Below are positions 8,528 to 17,444 of a stretch of DNA of 64,000 bases, piece after piece; position 1 is the first letter of the stretch; the number at the start of each line of letters is the position of its first letter. The stretch spans positions 248,001-312,000 of the forward strand of contig NZ_QJVC01000004.1 in the NCBI RefSeq assembly GCF_003219795.1, read 5' to 3'. Below the pieces are notes generated by a model. That model did not search any database, was not told the origin of the DNA, and worked only from the letters and a program-made list of their open reading frames with translations. The DNA comes from Arthrobacter psychrolactophilus (GTDB taxonomy: Bacteria; Actinomycetota; Actinomycetes; Actinomycetales; Micrococcaceae). A program made the translations under genes and the position numbers.

Positions 8528-10042
8528 ATGAACGAGAGCAACGACGCCAGCGATCAGGGCGCTCAGAAGAAGCCTCAAAACAGTCAGGCTGCCGATCAGG
8601 AGCAGACACCGGATTCGGAGATTGCTGCCTCCGAGCTTGCCGAGCCGACACTTGGCGCTGCCGAAATAAGTGGAGATGTTGCCGAAAGCGTCGACCTTGA
8701 AGCAGTTGAAGCCGAAGCTGCCCGAGTTGAGCATGAGGCGGAACTCGCGTCACAGGGAGTCTCAGTGTCCCTGGGTGAAGACGCCCCCAAGGACCCAGCG
8801 GCCACCGCAGAAGATCAAGCCAAGCCGGTAGCCCAGGACGCTCCCGCGGAAGAATCAGGTGCGGAACTGACCGAGAGCGCAGACCCCATCGAGGAAGCTC
8901 CTGCAGAGGAACCGTCCACCGTCGAGGAAACACCCATCGAAGATCGTTCCGGCGAAGACGCCTCACAGGAAGTCACGGCGGATACCTCCACCGCAGAGAC
9001 CGCTAAAGGCGCCACCGTTGCCACTTCGGACACGGCGGAGGCAAGCGACGCAGCGGAATCGGAAGAAGCCACACCGGCCGCAACGGATGAGGCCTCTGCG
9101 GAAGCACCCATCGCCGAACCGCCCGCAACCACGGGACCTGGTCCTCACACCACGAGTGAGGACGCACATGGATGGCGTCGCCCGGAAACGCCGTGGCAGC
9201 CTAAGGCCGGCCAGTGGCAGTCTCCGGCTCAGTTGGCACGCACTGAAGAGGAAGCCGCCAGCACCAACGCGATTCCGGTTGGCGAACTCGAAGAGAAAGC
9301 CGCGATCCCAAGCGCGGCAACCTCCGCCATTCCCGCTCAGGCCAGGGCCGTCGATCCAGCGGCTCAACAACCAGCCGCCGCAGCCGCCTCGTCCACACCA
9401 CCGAATTCCGACACTGCGCAGTCCGGCGAAGCTATGTCAGCCTCGTCCAAGAAGAAGCTCTTCATTCTTCTCGGTGCCGCCGTGGTGGGCCTTGGGCTCA
9501 TTGCCTTATTGATCTGGCTCATCGTTGATCTCATCATCGGTGGCAACGACGGCGAAAATGTCGTTCCCGTCTCGAGCGCATCCTCCCAAGCCGAGACGCT
9601 GGCTCCCTCAAATGCGGGCACCAGCCCCGCAGCAACCGCGGAGGCAAGCAAAACCACAACTGCGAATGCTAATGACGGACTGATCTTGGCCGCACTATCT
9701 CCCTTGGACTGGCGCAGCGGAGACTGCTTGCGAGATTTCACGGATCAGTCCAAGTCCGCCGACGTGGTGCTGTGTAGCTCGCCCCACAACGCGCAGCTGG
9801 TCGGAACGTTCTACTACGATGACGCTGATGAATTCCCCGGCGTAGAGGCACTCAAGGCCAAGGCCCTGGACGTCTGTAATGGCGTCGTCTTTACCTCCGT
9901 TGCCGCGGAAACTAAGACCTTGCTGCAAAGCACGGCTTACCCCACAGAGGCCACCTGGAATGATCAAAACGATCGCCGAGTTGACTGCATGGTCCACGAC
10001 ACGCGCGAGGGCAATCAATTAGAAGCCGACCTCGTTAAGTAA
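8528..10042 (+). CDS. Acidic membrane protein with C-terminal septum-formation domain
   Basis: The ATG at 8528 is chosen because GGAAGG lies 8 bases upstream. The 504-residue protein has a low-complexity Glu/Ala/Ser/Thr/Pro-rich cytoplasmic region (1 to about 300), one membrane helix after KKK (about 310-335), a Ser/Ala/Thr linker and an outer domain of about 110 residues starting LDWRSGDCL. That domain has the Cys pattern of the Septum_form family (PF13845), linked to septum formation in actinobacteria. The acidic half is likely disordered. The exact role is not known. Confidence 0.7.
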   Translation: MNESNDASDQGAQKKPQNSQAADQEQTPDSEIAASELAEPTLGAAEISGDVAESVDLEAVEAEAARVEHEAELASQGVSVSLGEDAPKDPAATAEDQAKPVAQDAPAEESGAELTESADPIEEAPAEEPSTVEETPIEDRSGEDASQEVTADTSTAETAKGATVATSDTAEASDAAESEEATPAATDEASAEAPIAEPPATTGPGPHTTSEDAHGWRRPETPWQPKAGQWQSPAQLARTEEEAASTNAIPVGELEEKAAIPSAATSAIPAQARAVDPAAQQPAAAAASSTPPNSDTAQSGEAMSASSKKKLFILLGAAVVGLGLIALLIWLIVDLIIGGNDGENVVPVSSASSQAETLAPSNAGTSPAATAEASKTTTANANDGLILAALSPLDWRSGDCLRDFTDQSKSADVVLCSSPHNAQLVGTFYYDDADEFPGVEALKAKALDVCNGVVFTSVAAETKTLLQSTAYPTEATWNDQNDRRVDCMVHDTREGNQLEADLVK

Positions 10043-10050
10043 AGACAGCA

Positions 10051-10094
10051 CTGGCCGGGCCTGTCGAGATCCAATTCTCGACAGGCCCGGCCAG
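10051..10094. terminator. Bidirectional terminator between septum gene and clpB
   Basis: A perfect 19-bp GC-rich stem (10051-10069 with 10076-10094) encloses a 6-nt loop in the 58-bp gap between converging genes. It lacks a long T-tract. Confidence 0.75.
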
Positions 10095-10100
10095 CAAGGG

Positions 10101-12716
10101 TTACTTCCGGGTGACAGTCAGTCCTGAACCCGATGAGGCATCCAGATCGAGTTCATCGAAATCTGACGCGGTGTCCACCAAGACTGTGTCGCCGTCAACG
10201 ATGCTTCCGGCCAGAATCTCACGAGCCAGGCGGTCACCGATCTGGCGCTGCACGAGGCGGCGCAGTGGGCGGGCACCGTACGCGGGGTCGTACCCTGTCA
10301 GCGCCAGCCAGGCCTTAGCCGCATCCGTCACCTCGAGCGAGAGTCGCCGTTCGTGCAGGCGGCTCGCCAGCGACAGCACCTGCAGTTCGACAATGCGCGA
10401 AAGCTCCTCCACATTGAGTGCATCAAACATGACGATCTCATCGAGTCGGTTGAGGAACTCGGGCTTGAACGACGCCTCCACAATACTCATGACGGCCTTG
10501 TGCTTGGCATCGTCGGCCAGCGACGGATCCACGAGGAACTGGGACCCCAAATTGGAGGTCAGCACGATGATGACGTTGCGGAAATCAACCGTACGGCCCT
10601 GACCATCGGTGAGGCGGCCGTCGTCGAACACCTGCAACAAGATGTCAAAGACTTCCGGGTGGGCCTTCTCCACCTCATCCAACAACACCACTGAATACGG
10701 ACGACGGCGCACGGCCTCAGTCAGCTGGCCACCCTCGTCGTACCCGACATATCCGGGAGGGGCACCGACAAGGCGTGAGACGGAATGCTTCTCGGAGTAT
10801 TCGCTCATATCGATGCGAATCATGGCGCGTTCGTCGTCGAAGAGGAAGTCCGCCAGTGCCTTGGCCAGCTCGGTCTTACCCACACCCGTGGGACCCAGGA
10901 ACAAGAAGGAACCCGTGGGCCGATCGGGATCGCTAATACCGGCACGGGCACGACGGACGGCGTCAGAAACGGCCGTGACAGCAGCCGATTGACCAATCAA
11001 GCGGGACCCCAGAACCTGCTCCATCTGCAGCAGCTTCTGGCTTTCACCCTGCAACATGCGCCCCGCCGGAATGCCGGTCCAAGCGGAGATCACCTCGGCA
11101 ATATCGTCCGCGGTCACCTCTTCGGCCACCATCAGCTCAGGCTTGTCCGTGGATTCCTCCAACGCCGCGGCAGCTTCAAGTTCGCGCTGGAGTGCCGGGA
11201 TCTCGCCGTACAGGATGCGCGATGCCTGCTCTAGATCGCCGTCGCGCTGGGCCTTGTCCGCAATGGAACGTAGTTCATCCAGCTTGGCCTTGAGGTCGCC
11301 GACCCGGTTCAGCCCAGCCTTTTCCGCTTCCCACCGGGCATTGAGGCCGGACAACTCTTCCTTCTTATCGGCCATATCGGCGCGCAGGGCCTCCAAGCGC
11401 TCGATCGAGGCGGCATCGCTTTCACCGGTCAGCGCCAATTCCTCCATGGTCAGGCGGTCAACCGAGCGGCGCAGTTGGTCGATCTCCTCCGGTGCGGAAT
11501 CAATCTCCATGCGCAGTCGTGAGGCCGCCTCGTCGACAAGGTCGATGGCCTTATCCGGCAACTGGCGACCGCTGATGTAGCGGTTGGACAGGGTTGCAGC
11601 CGCAACGAGGGCGGAGTCCGCGATGGCCACCTTGTGGTGCGCCTCGTAGCGTTCCTTGAGGCCACGCAGGATGCCGATCGTGTCATCAACGCTGGGCTCA
11701 CCGACGAAGACCTGCTGGAAACGACGCTCTAGCGCCGGATCTTTTTCCACGTTCTCGCGGTATTCATCCAGCGTCGTGGCACCGATGAGACGCAACTCGC
11801 CGCGGGCCAGCATGGGCTTGAGCATATTGCCCGCGTCCATGGATCCCTCGGAAGCACCCGCGCCAACCACAGTGTGAATCTCATCGATGAAGGTGACGAT
11901 TTGCCCGTCGGAGGCCTTGATCTCCTCCAAGACGGCCTTCAAACGTTCCTCAAACTCGCCACGGTACTTGGCGCCGGCCACCATAGAGGCCAGATCCAGA
12001 CTGATGAGCGTCTTTCCGCGCAACGATTCGGGCACATCGCCCGCCACCATGCGCTGGGCCAGACCCTCCACGACAGCGGTCTTACCCACGCCAGGCTCGC
12101 CGATCAGAACGGGGTTGTTCTTGGTGCGACGGCTCAGAACCTGGATGACGCGGCGGATCTCCGAGTCGCGACCAATGACGGGATCGAGCTTGCCGGTGCG
12201 GGCAATCGCTGTCATGTCGACACCAAATTTACTCAGGGCCTCGAAGGTGTTCTCGGGGTCAGGCGTAGTGACCTTGCCGTCGCCACGGACTGAAGGCAAT
12301 GCGGCGTCGAGCGCAGCCCGGGAGGCACCCGACTGTCGCATGGCACCTCCGGCGGTTCCGGCGTCGTCCGCAAGACCCAAAAGGAGGTGTTCGGTGGAAA
12401 CGTAACTGTCGCCCATGCGGTCAGCGGCCTGCTGCGCGGCCTGGACCACCAGCAGAGTGTTGCGACTGAGCTGGGCCTGCGCCACGGAGGTCCCGGACGA
12501 CGACGGGAGGTTGCGAATGGCGGCACTGGCACCGACACTGACCTCGTCAGGGTCCACCCCGGCGGCCTTTAAGAGCGCGACCGCCACGCCCTGGCGCTGG
12601 TCCATGAGCGCCTTGAGTAGGTGGGCCGGCTCAACCGTGGGGTTACCGGCGGTCGAGGCATTCATGGCTGCGGCGGAAAGAGCCTCCTGGCTCTTTGTGG
12701 TGAATTTGGCGTCCAA
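10101..12716 (-). CDS. clpB: ATP-dependent disaggregase ClpB
   Basis: ClpB rescues aggregated proteins together with DnaK. The 871-residue product has the N-terminal Clp repeat domain (1-145), AAA1 with GEPGVGKT near 205, a coiled-coil M domain rich in Glu/Leu/Arg (about 400-530), AAA2 with GPTGVGKT near 610 and the usual C-terminal domain. The start is a TTG ([10 protein letters not shown]) with AAAGGA 7-8 bases upstream; a longer in-frame extension to 12932 would read through the operator and is rejected. A HAIR-like site 50 bp upstream indicates HspR control. Confidence 0.95.
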   Translation of the reverse strand: MDAKFTTKSQEALSAAAMNASTAGNPTVEPAHLLKALMDQRQGVAVALLKAAGVDPDEVSVGASAAIRNLPSSSGTSVAQAQLSRNTLLVVQAAQQAADRMGDSYVSTEHLLLGLADDAGTAGGAMRQSGASRAALDAALPSVRGDGKVTTPDPENTFEALSKFGVDMTAIARTGKLDPVIGRDSEIRRVIQVLSRRTKNNPVLIGEPGVGKTAVVEGLAQRMVAGDVPESLRGKTLISLDLASMVAGAKYRGEFEERLKAVLEEIKASDGQIVTFIDEIHTVVGAGASEGSMDAGNMLKPMLARGELRLIGATTLDEYRENVEKDPALERRFQQVFVGEPSVDDTIGILRGLKERYEAHHKVAIADSALVAAATLSNRYISGRQLPDKAIDLVDEAASRLRMEIDSAPEEIDQLRRSVDRLTMEELALTGESDAASIERLEALRADMADKKEELSGLNARWEAEKAGLNRVGDLKAKLDELRSIADKAQRDGDLEQASRILYGEIPALQRELEAAAALEESTDKPELMVAEEVTADDIAEVISAWTGIPAGRMLQGESQKLLQMEQVLGSRLIGQSAAVTAVSDAVRRARAGISDPDRPTGSFLFLGPTGVGKTELAKALADFLFDDERAMIRIDMSEYSEKHSVSRLVGAPPGYVGYDEGGQLTEAVRRRPYSVVLLDEVEKAHPEVFDILLQVFDDGRLTDGQGRTVDFRNVIIVLTSNLGSQFLVDPSLADDAKHKAVMSIVEASFKPEFLNRLDEIVMFDALNVEELSRIVELQVLSLASRLHERRLSLEVTDAAKAWLALTGYDPAYGARPLRRLVQRQIGDRLAREILAGSIVDGDTVLVDTASDFDELDLDASSGSGLTVTRK

Positions 12717-12765
12717 GAGAGGTCCTTTCGTTGGCTGTCTAGGAACTTGGGTGTCATGACTTTCT

Positions 12766-12790
12766 AAGTTGAGTCTACTACGCTCAACTT
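12766..12790 (-). promoter_or_regulatory. HAIR-like HspR operator of clpB
   Basis: AAGTTGAG-N9-CTCAACTT is a perfect 8-bp inverted repeat. It fits the HspR-associated inverted repeat (CTTGAGT-N7-ACTCAAG) apart from the outer bases. The same 25-bp architecture occurs upstream of dnaK at 45256-45280, and hspR is in the window. Confidence 0.8.
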
Positions 12791-12838
12791 TGCATTGCGG
12801 GATCTTATTCCGAGTTTTTTCCGTGGGCGAAATTGCGC

Positions 12839-12869
12839 TTGACCTTGACGCAACGTCAAGCTTTAGAGT
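12839..12869 (+). promoter_or_regulatory. MerR-type promoter with 19-bp spacer and operator
   Basis: TTGACC (12839-12844) and TAGAGT (12864-12869) are separated by exactly 19 bp, and the spacer is occupied by the palindrome CTTGACG-CAA-CGTCAAG (12844-12860). This over-long spacer with a central operator is the hallmark of MerR-family activation. The start codon follows 7 bases after the -10 box. Confidence 0.75.
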
Positions 12870-12876
12870 TGCTGTC

Positions 12877-13647
12877 ATGAGCAACTCGGACGATTGGTCA
12901 ATCCAACACATCGCCGCTCTGGCGGGCACCACGAGCCGAACCCTGCGTCACTACGACTCATTGGGATTACTGCCGCCGAGCCGCATCGCCAGCAATGGCT
13001 ACAGGCATTACGACAGGCAGTCCCTGATGCGGCTACAACGCATCCTGTTGCTGCGCGAGCTGGGGCTCAGCCTGCCGGCCATTGCCGCCGTGTTGGCCCA
13101 AGAAGAATCGGCAACATCAGCCCTACGCACGCACGTTACCTGGCTGCGCAGCGAACAAGATCGACTGTCTCGACTCATCGAGTCGGTCGAAAAGACTATT
13201 GCGGCAGAGGCCGCTGGAGAGGACATCATGGCACACGACATGTTTGACGGTTTTGACCACACGGCCCACAAAGAAGAGGTAGAACAGCGCTGGGGCAAGG
13301 AGGCATATGCGAAAAGTGACGCATGGTGGCGCAGCAAGGACGCCTCGGGAAAATCAACCTGGAAAGCCCAGGTTGCAGCACTCAATAGCGGCTGGATCGC
13401 CTTGGCCTCCGGCACGGACGCACCTGCCTCGCCCGCCGCACAGGAGTTGGCACGGCGCCACGTTGCCTGGCTTTCCTCCATCCCTGGAACACCCACCTCG
13501 GCATCTGACGGCGACACACGCGGCTACATCCTCGGGCTGGCAGCGATGTACGTTTCCGACGAACGCTTTGCCGCCAACTACGGCGGCACCTCGGGAGCTG
13601 AATTTGTTCGCGATGCACTCACCAACTTTGCCGAACGGGAGCTATAG
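12877..13647 (+). CDS. MerR-family regulator with TipAS ligand-binding domain
   Basis: The 256-residue protein has a MerR winged-helix at residues 1-75 ([30 protein letters not shown]), a long dimerisation helix to about 110 and a C-terminal TipAS-like domain ([17 protein letters not shown] onward). TipAL-type regulators sense thiopeptide and other hydrophobic drugs and activate their own promoter. The start at 12877 is 7 bases after the -10 box of a MerR-type promoter and lacks a ribosome site. No dedicated drug pump is adjacent, so targets other than itself are unknown. Confidence 0.88.
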   Translation: MSNSDDWSIQHIAALAGTTSRTLRHYDSLGLLPPSRIASNGYRHYDRQSLMRLQRILLLRELGLSLPAIAAVLAQEESATSALRTHVTWLRSEQDRLSRLIESVEKTIAAEAAGEDIMAHDMFDGFDHTAHKEEVEQRWGKEAYAKSDAWWRSKDASGKSTWKAQVAALNSGWIALASGTDAPASPAAQELARRHVAWLSSIPGTPTSASDGDTRGYILGLAAMYVSDERFAANYGGTSGAEFVRDALTNFAEREL

Positions 13648-13660
13648 GCGAACCCTGGGG

Positions 13661-14350
13661 TTAGCCCGGCTTGCGAGCCGTCCAGATCATGTTGGTGCCC
13701 ATGAACTTCGATGTCACATGGATGTTCTGGAATCCGGCCTCTTCAAATTTGAGTCGCAGCTTCTGAGGGGTCAGGAAGCCAAGGGTCGAATCGACCAAGT
13801 ACTGATAAGCGGGACGGTCGCGACCAATGAGCGTTCCCAACGTGGGGATAACAATCTTCATGCCGGTGCGGATGAACGGAGCCAGGATGCCACGAGGAGG
13901 AGACGACTCCAAGGCAGCGACGACGCCACCGGGCTTGAGAACCCGGAACTGTTCGTTCAACACCTGGTCCAGATCGCTGACGTTGCGAAGAAGGTAACCG
14001 TGGGTGACGGCGTCGAACGCGTTGTCTTCAAATGGCAACTCGTGAGCGTCGGCAAACTGCCACTCGATACCGGAGTTGCCCTCGATCTGGCGGGCGACAT
14101 CGAGCATGGACTCGGAAAAGTCAGCTCCGATAATGGCCCCTGAGGGTCGCTCGGCGCGAATGCAGCGTGCAATCACGCCGGTCCCCGTTGCGAGGTCGAG
14201 GTAGCTGTGGCCGGGACGCGCCGTGGCCGCCCTGGCGACCTCTTTGCACCAGCGAGCGTGCGAATTCAAGGTCATGAGCCTGTTCATCAGGTCATAACGC
14301 CGCGCGATTCCGTTAAAGGTCGCCTGAACTGAGGAGTCTTCGTTTCGCAC
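13661..14350 (-). CDS. menG: Demethylmenaquinone methyltransferase
   Basis: The enzyme C-methylates demethylmenaquinone to menaquinone using SAM, the last step of vitamin K2 synthesis. The protein of about 229 residues has the UbiE/MenG signature FNGIARRYDLMN, SAM motif I LDLATGTG, RNVSDL and a C-terminal FLTPQKLR segment. The start is uncertain: two GTG codons (14356, 14350) follow AAGG; 14350 gives the better spacing. It converges on the TipA-like regulator gene. Confidence 0.9.
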   Translation of the reverse strand: MRNEDSSVQATFNGIARRYDLMNRLMTLNSHARWCKEVARAATARPGHSYLDLATGTGVIARCIRAERPSGAIIGADFSESMLDVARQIEGNSGIEWQFADAHELPFEDNAFDAVTHGYLLRNVSDLDQVLNEQFRVLKPGGVVAALESSPPRGILAPFIRTGMKIVIPTLGTLIGRDRPAYQYLVDSTLGFLTPQKLRLKFEEAGFQNIHVTSKFMGTNMIWTARKPG

Positions 14351-14462
14351 TGCCACTGACCTTCGCTTGATGTCTTGAACTTCAACGAGTCTATGCGGGC
14401 AGGGGCGGCAGGTCATATTCGCGAATCGAGCGGCATGGAGCCCAGCGGCCTACACTAAGGCC

Positions 14463-15329
14463 ATGATCTTCATCGATCCGCCGTTTTGGCCAGCGCACGG
14501 AACCATCTTTTCCCACCTCATCTCGGATACCTCGGTGGCCGAATTGCACGCTTTTGCCAAAGCCAACGGGGTCACCGAGCGCGCCTTTGATCTGGACCAC
14601 TACGACGTTCCGGAACGACTCTATGCGGAGCTCGTAGCCGCTGGCGCCACGCCCCTCTCTGGCAAGGAGCTGGCCCGTACCCTGGTGGCATCCGGGCTGC
14701 GCATCAAGGCCAAGTACCGAGTGAAGTCGGTCGGCTCGGTTCTGGAGCTGCGCTGGAACGCCCTTCTTCCGGAGCAGCCGGAGCTTGGCGCTTCCCTGCT
14801 CAACCGCTGGAATGAGCCGCACCGGAACTACCATTCGGCAACCCATTTGTTGGCGGTTTTGGAGGCGCTGGATCTGCTCAGTAATCGGGCCGCGCCTCGA
14901 GCAGTGGTGCTGGCGGTATGGTTTCACGATGCCGTGTACAACGGGACTGCCCGCGATGAAGAGGACTCAGCTGTTTTGGCACAGGCATGCCTTAATGGCA
15001 TTGTTGAGCCGACAGAGTTGCTCGAGGTGGCACGGCTGATTCGCCTGACCGCCACGCATTCACCGACCGCCACGGACAGCGCCGGACACCTCCTGTGCGA
15101 TGCCGACCTCGCCATTCTGGGTGCCGAATCGGGCGAGTATGCCCGCTATCTTGCGGGAGTTCGCCGGGACTTTGCCCACGTGTCGGACGATGATTTCACC
15201 AAGGGGAGGGCCGCCGTCGTTCGCCAGTTACTGGCACTGGAGCCGATGTTTCACACCGCGAGGGGCAGGGAGCTATGGGGCCTGAAGGCGCAGGAAAATC
15301 TTGGCAAGGAACTGGCGCAGTTGAGCTAA
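14463..15329 (+). CDS. DUF4031 / HD-domain fusion protein
   Basis: The 288-residue protein joins an N-terminal DUF4031 domain (1 to about 85, starting MIFIDPPFWPAHG and containing DHYDVPE) to an HD-like region (about 115-285) with HRNYHSATHL near 121 and WFHDAVYN near 153, which supply the His and His-Asp metal ligands of HD phosphohydrolases. The substrate is unknown. TACACT ends 6 bases before the ATG with no ribosome site, so it is probably leaderless. It heads a run of small plus-strand genes. Confidence 0.8.
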   Translation: MIFIDPPFWPAHGTIFSHLISDTSVAELHAFAKANGVTERAFDLDHYDVPERLYAELVAAGATPLSGKELARTLVASGLRIKAKYRVKSVGSVLELRWNALLPEQPELGASLLNRWNEPHRNYHSATHLLAVLEALDLLSNRAAPRAVVLAVWFHDAVYNGTARDEEDSAVLAQACLNGIVEPTELLEVARLIRLTATHSPTATDSAGHLLCDADLAILGAESGEYARYLAGVRRDFAHVSDDDFTKGRAAVVRQLLALEPMFHTARGRELWGLKAQENLGKELAQLS

Positions 15330-15352
15330 AAAGTAGCGGCTAGGGTAAGTTC

Positions 15353-15778
15353 ATGACTGACTACAGCACCCTGCCGATTTGCGAGTTTGCCTTCCCTGGA
15401 CCGCTGCGCGATCAACTGGTCGGCGCAGTTCTTGACGGATCCAAGACCGCGACGACCGCGACGCTCATTGAATACGAAATCGAAAACGAAGCGCTGCCGC
15501 GTGTTGGCCATCAGGAATTGGTGATCGATTCCGAGGGCAATGGTGTCGCCGTCATTGAGATGACGGAGGTGCGGATCGTCCGCCTGGCCGACGTTGACGT
15601 GCGGCACGCAATTGACGAGGGCGAGGGATATTCTTCCGTGGCGCAGTGGCGGGCGGGCCATGAAGGATTCTGGCATTCCGAGGAGATGCGTCAGGCGATG
15701 GCTGACCCAAACTTCAGCGTCGATGACGATACCCCGCTAGTCCTGCAACGATTCACGGTCATCGCCCGATTACCCTAG
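15353..15778 (+). CDS. ASCH domain protein
   Basis: The 141-residue protein fits the ASCH family, a PUA-like beta-barrel thought to bind RNA. Visible family features are the N-terminal FPGPLRDQLVGAVLDGSKTAT block with Lys/Thr residues near 35, and the C-terminal WRAGHEGFW segment. TAGGGT ends 6 bases before the ATG, again pointing to a leaderless message. It lies 23 bp after the DUF4031-HD gene. Confidence 0.85.
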   Translation: MTDYSTLPICEFAFPGPLRDQLVGAVLDGSKTATTATLIEYEIENEALPRVGHQELVIDSEGNGVAVIEMTEVRIVRLADVDVRHAIDEGEGYSSVAQWRAGHEGFWHSEEMRQAMADPNFSVDDDTPLVLQRFTVIARLP

Positions 15779-15811
15779 CCGATCCACCGTCGTTACCCTT
15801 AGGCTGACGCC

Positions 15812-16108
15812 ATGGAGACCACCGGAATTGTCCGCATCTGGCACGGCGAAGAAGGCTGGGGAGTCGTTGATTCGGTAGCTACCCCTGGCGGCTGCTGGAT
15901 CCATTTCTCGCACCTTGCCATGCCCGGCTACCGCGCCTTACAAACCGGGCAAGCAGTGGAGTTTGAGTGGGAAATGGCAGCTCAGGACGGGTATAGCTTT
16001 CGAGCTACACGCGCCTGGATCACCGGCACCACGCCGGAACCATCTACGCCTAGTGCTGCCACCGGTCGAGCCTATACCTCGGGGCTGACCATCAGCTTCG
16101 ACAACTGA
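15812..16108 (+). CDS. Divergent cold-shock-domain protein
   Basis: The 98-residue protein has CSD-like motifs: GIVRIWHGEEGWGVV resembles RNP1 (normally KGFGFI) and CWIHFSHL resembles RNP2 (normally VFVHFS). The core is about 70 residues with a flexible tail, so it is longer and more diverged than true CspA proteins. Single-stranded nucleic-acid binding is likely but weaker than for CspA. TAGGCT ends 6 bases before the ATG. Confidence 0.75.
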   Translation: METTGIVRIWHGEEGWGVVDSVATPGGCWIHFSHLAMPGYRALQTGQAVEFEWEMAAQDGYSFRATRAWITGTTPEPSTPSAATGRAYTSGLTISFDN

Positions 16109-16167
16109 TTACCGGCGCCCGTGATTATCAGAAATTCGATGTCTGCGCTGCCGGATACGCTAATGTC

Positions 16168-16827
16168 ATGGCTTTGAAAAAAGAACACCGCGCGCCCCGC
16201 CTCACGCCTCTTGATCTGCACGATCTTGTGGAAAACGATGATGCTTTCTTCGGCCCAGGCGAGACCTATGATGGTCAGCAATTTGATCGGACATCTTTTG
16301 ACGACGCCAATCTAACCTCTACCGATTTCCTCGAGTGCGAGCTCAACGGCGTAACCCTCAACGACACCGAGCTACGCGGCGTCCGCTTCCGTGGAACAGC
16401 ACTCAATGACAGCTTCGCCCCGATCATGAAGGGCGCCCGGACCAGCTGGCGTGACACCGAGATCGCCTCACCTCGGTGGGGATCAGCCGAGCTCTATGAC
16501 AGCAGCTGGCAGTCGGTTCGGATCGACGGCGGGAAAATCGATTTCCTCAATCTGCGAGCTGCCAAGATCATCGATCTCCAGATCAGTGACTGCATCATTG
16601 GCGAGCTGGACCTGGGCGGTGCCAAGATCACGCGCATGTCCCTGAAGAATTGCCGCATCGGAACCCTCGATCTGCAGCAGGCAACGCTCAAGGATCTCGA
16701 TCTGCGCACCACCGAATTCCGCACACTCAACGGCGTGGGCTCCATGTCAGGCACCATCCTTGACGACTACCAGTTGGGCCTGCTGGCACCCATCCTGGCC
16801 GCTCATCTGGGCATCACGATCGAATAA
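16168..16827 (+). CDS. Pentapeptide-repeat protein
   Basis: The 219-residue protein has many A(D/N)LXX-like five-residue steps between about residues 35 and 190 (for example FDDANLTSTDFLECEL and LDLQQATLKDLDLRT), which form a right-handed quadrilateral beta-helix. A C-terminal helix closes the solenoid. Some relatives mimic DNA and protect gyrase; that role is only a possibility here. It is leaderless by the TACGCT-N6-ATG arrangement. Its stop directly abuts the stop of the convergent export gene. Confidence 0.8.
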   Translation: MALKKEHRAPRLTPLDLHDLVENDDAFFGPGETYDGQQFDRTSFDDANLTSTDFLECELNGVTLNDTELRGVRFRGTALNDSFAPIMKGARTSWRDTEIASPRWGSAELYDSSWQSVRIDGGKIDFLNLRAAKIIDLQISDCIIGELDLGGAKITRMSLKNCRIGTLDLQQATLKDLDLRTTEFRTLNGVGSMSGTILDDYQLGLLAPILAAHLGITIE

Positions 16828-17301
16828 TTAGCGGGCCAGCGAGATGCCCAGCGAGGCAGCCACGCCGAATGCGGTGCCCCAGATGATGATGGCGATAACC
16901 TGCCACAGAATGACGGCATTCTTGGGAGCCCCAAAGGACACCATGGCGGCCGAGGTGAACTGACTCGGCAGGATGACCGGACCCACCAGGCTCACACCCG
17001 CCACACCGTACTTATCAAAGGCGGTGCGGATCTTCTGGCGACGCGGGGTCAACTCCTTCTCTGCCTTACCGATCGACACCTTGCTCCGGACCTTGTGCGT
17101 GCCGAAAACAAAAATCAGCATCGAGAGCACATTGCCCACCACGGCTACCGAGATGGCGAGCACGGGATTGAGCCCGATAACCACGCCGATCACGGCCCCA
17201 AAGTATGAATCCACAAAGGGAATGGCCGCGACGAGCAGCACGCCTATCCACTGCAACGTTGCGGGAAGGGAGGCGGCGAAGGACTGCAGAGATTCAATCA
17301 T
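16828..17301 (-). CDS. Small multidrug export-type membrane protein
   Basis: The protein of about 157 residues has four hydrophobic segments and the family's central FDKYGVAGVSLVGPVILPSQ block, matching the PF06695 small multidrug export family, for which transport has barely been shown. The start at 17301 is preferred because GAAAG lies about 9 bases upstream; an in-frame ATG at 17316 has no ribosome site. It is divergent from a two-component system, which could regulate it through the shared 144-bp region. Confidence 0.7.
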   Translation of the reverse strand: MIESLQSFAASLPATLQWIGVLLVAAIPFVDSYFGAVIGVVIGLNPVLAISVAVVGNVLSMLIFVFGTHKVRSKVSIGKAEKELTPRRQKIRTAFDKYGVAGVSLVGPVILPSQFTSAAMVSFGAPKNAVILWQVIAIIIWGTAFGVAASLGISLAR

Positions 17302-17412
17302 GAGAGCTACTTTCATGGGTGGAAACGTTGATGATTCAATCCTTTCGCGCCGAGACCGGTCCGCGTAGTGCCCCACTGTCATGGCTTCTCGGGCACTTTC
17401 GCACGCTCATCC

Positions 17413-17426
17413 ATGACAAATGTCAT
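17413..17426. promoter_or_regulatory. Palindrome ATGACA-AA-TGTCAT at the kinase promoter
   Basis: A perfect 6-bp inverted repeat with a 2-base spacer sits where the -35 element of the histidine-kinase promoter should be; TAAACT (17432-17437) is the likely -10. The position fits activation by the NarL-type regulator encoded downstream. A half site TGTCATGG lies near 17378. Confidence 0.55.
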
Positions 17427-17444
17427 TGCTCTAAACTGGGCACC

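Noticed and set aside
12717-12932. N-terminal extension of ClpB
   Set aside because: It would cross the HAIR site and the regulator promoter; the TTG at 12716 has a good ribosome site and the family's normal N-terminus.
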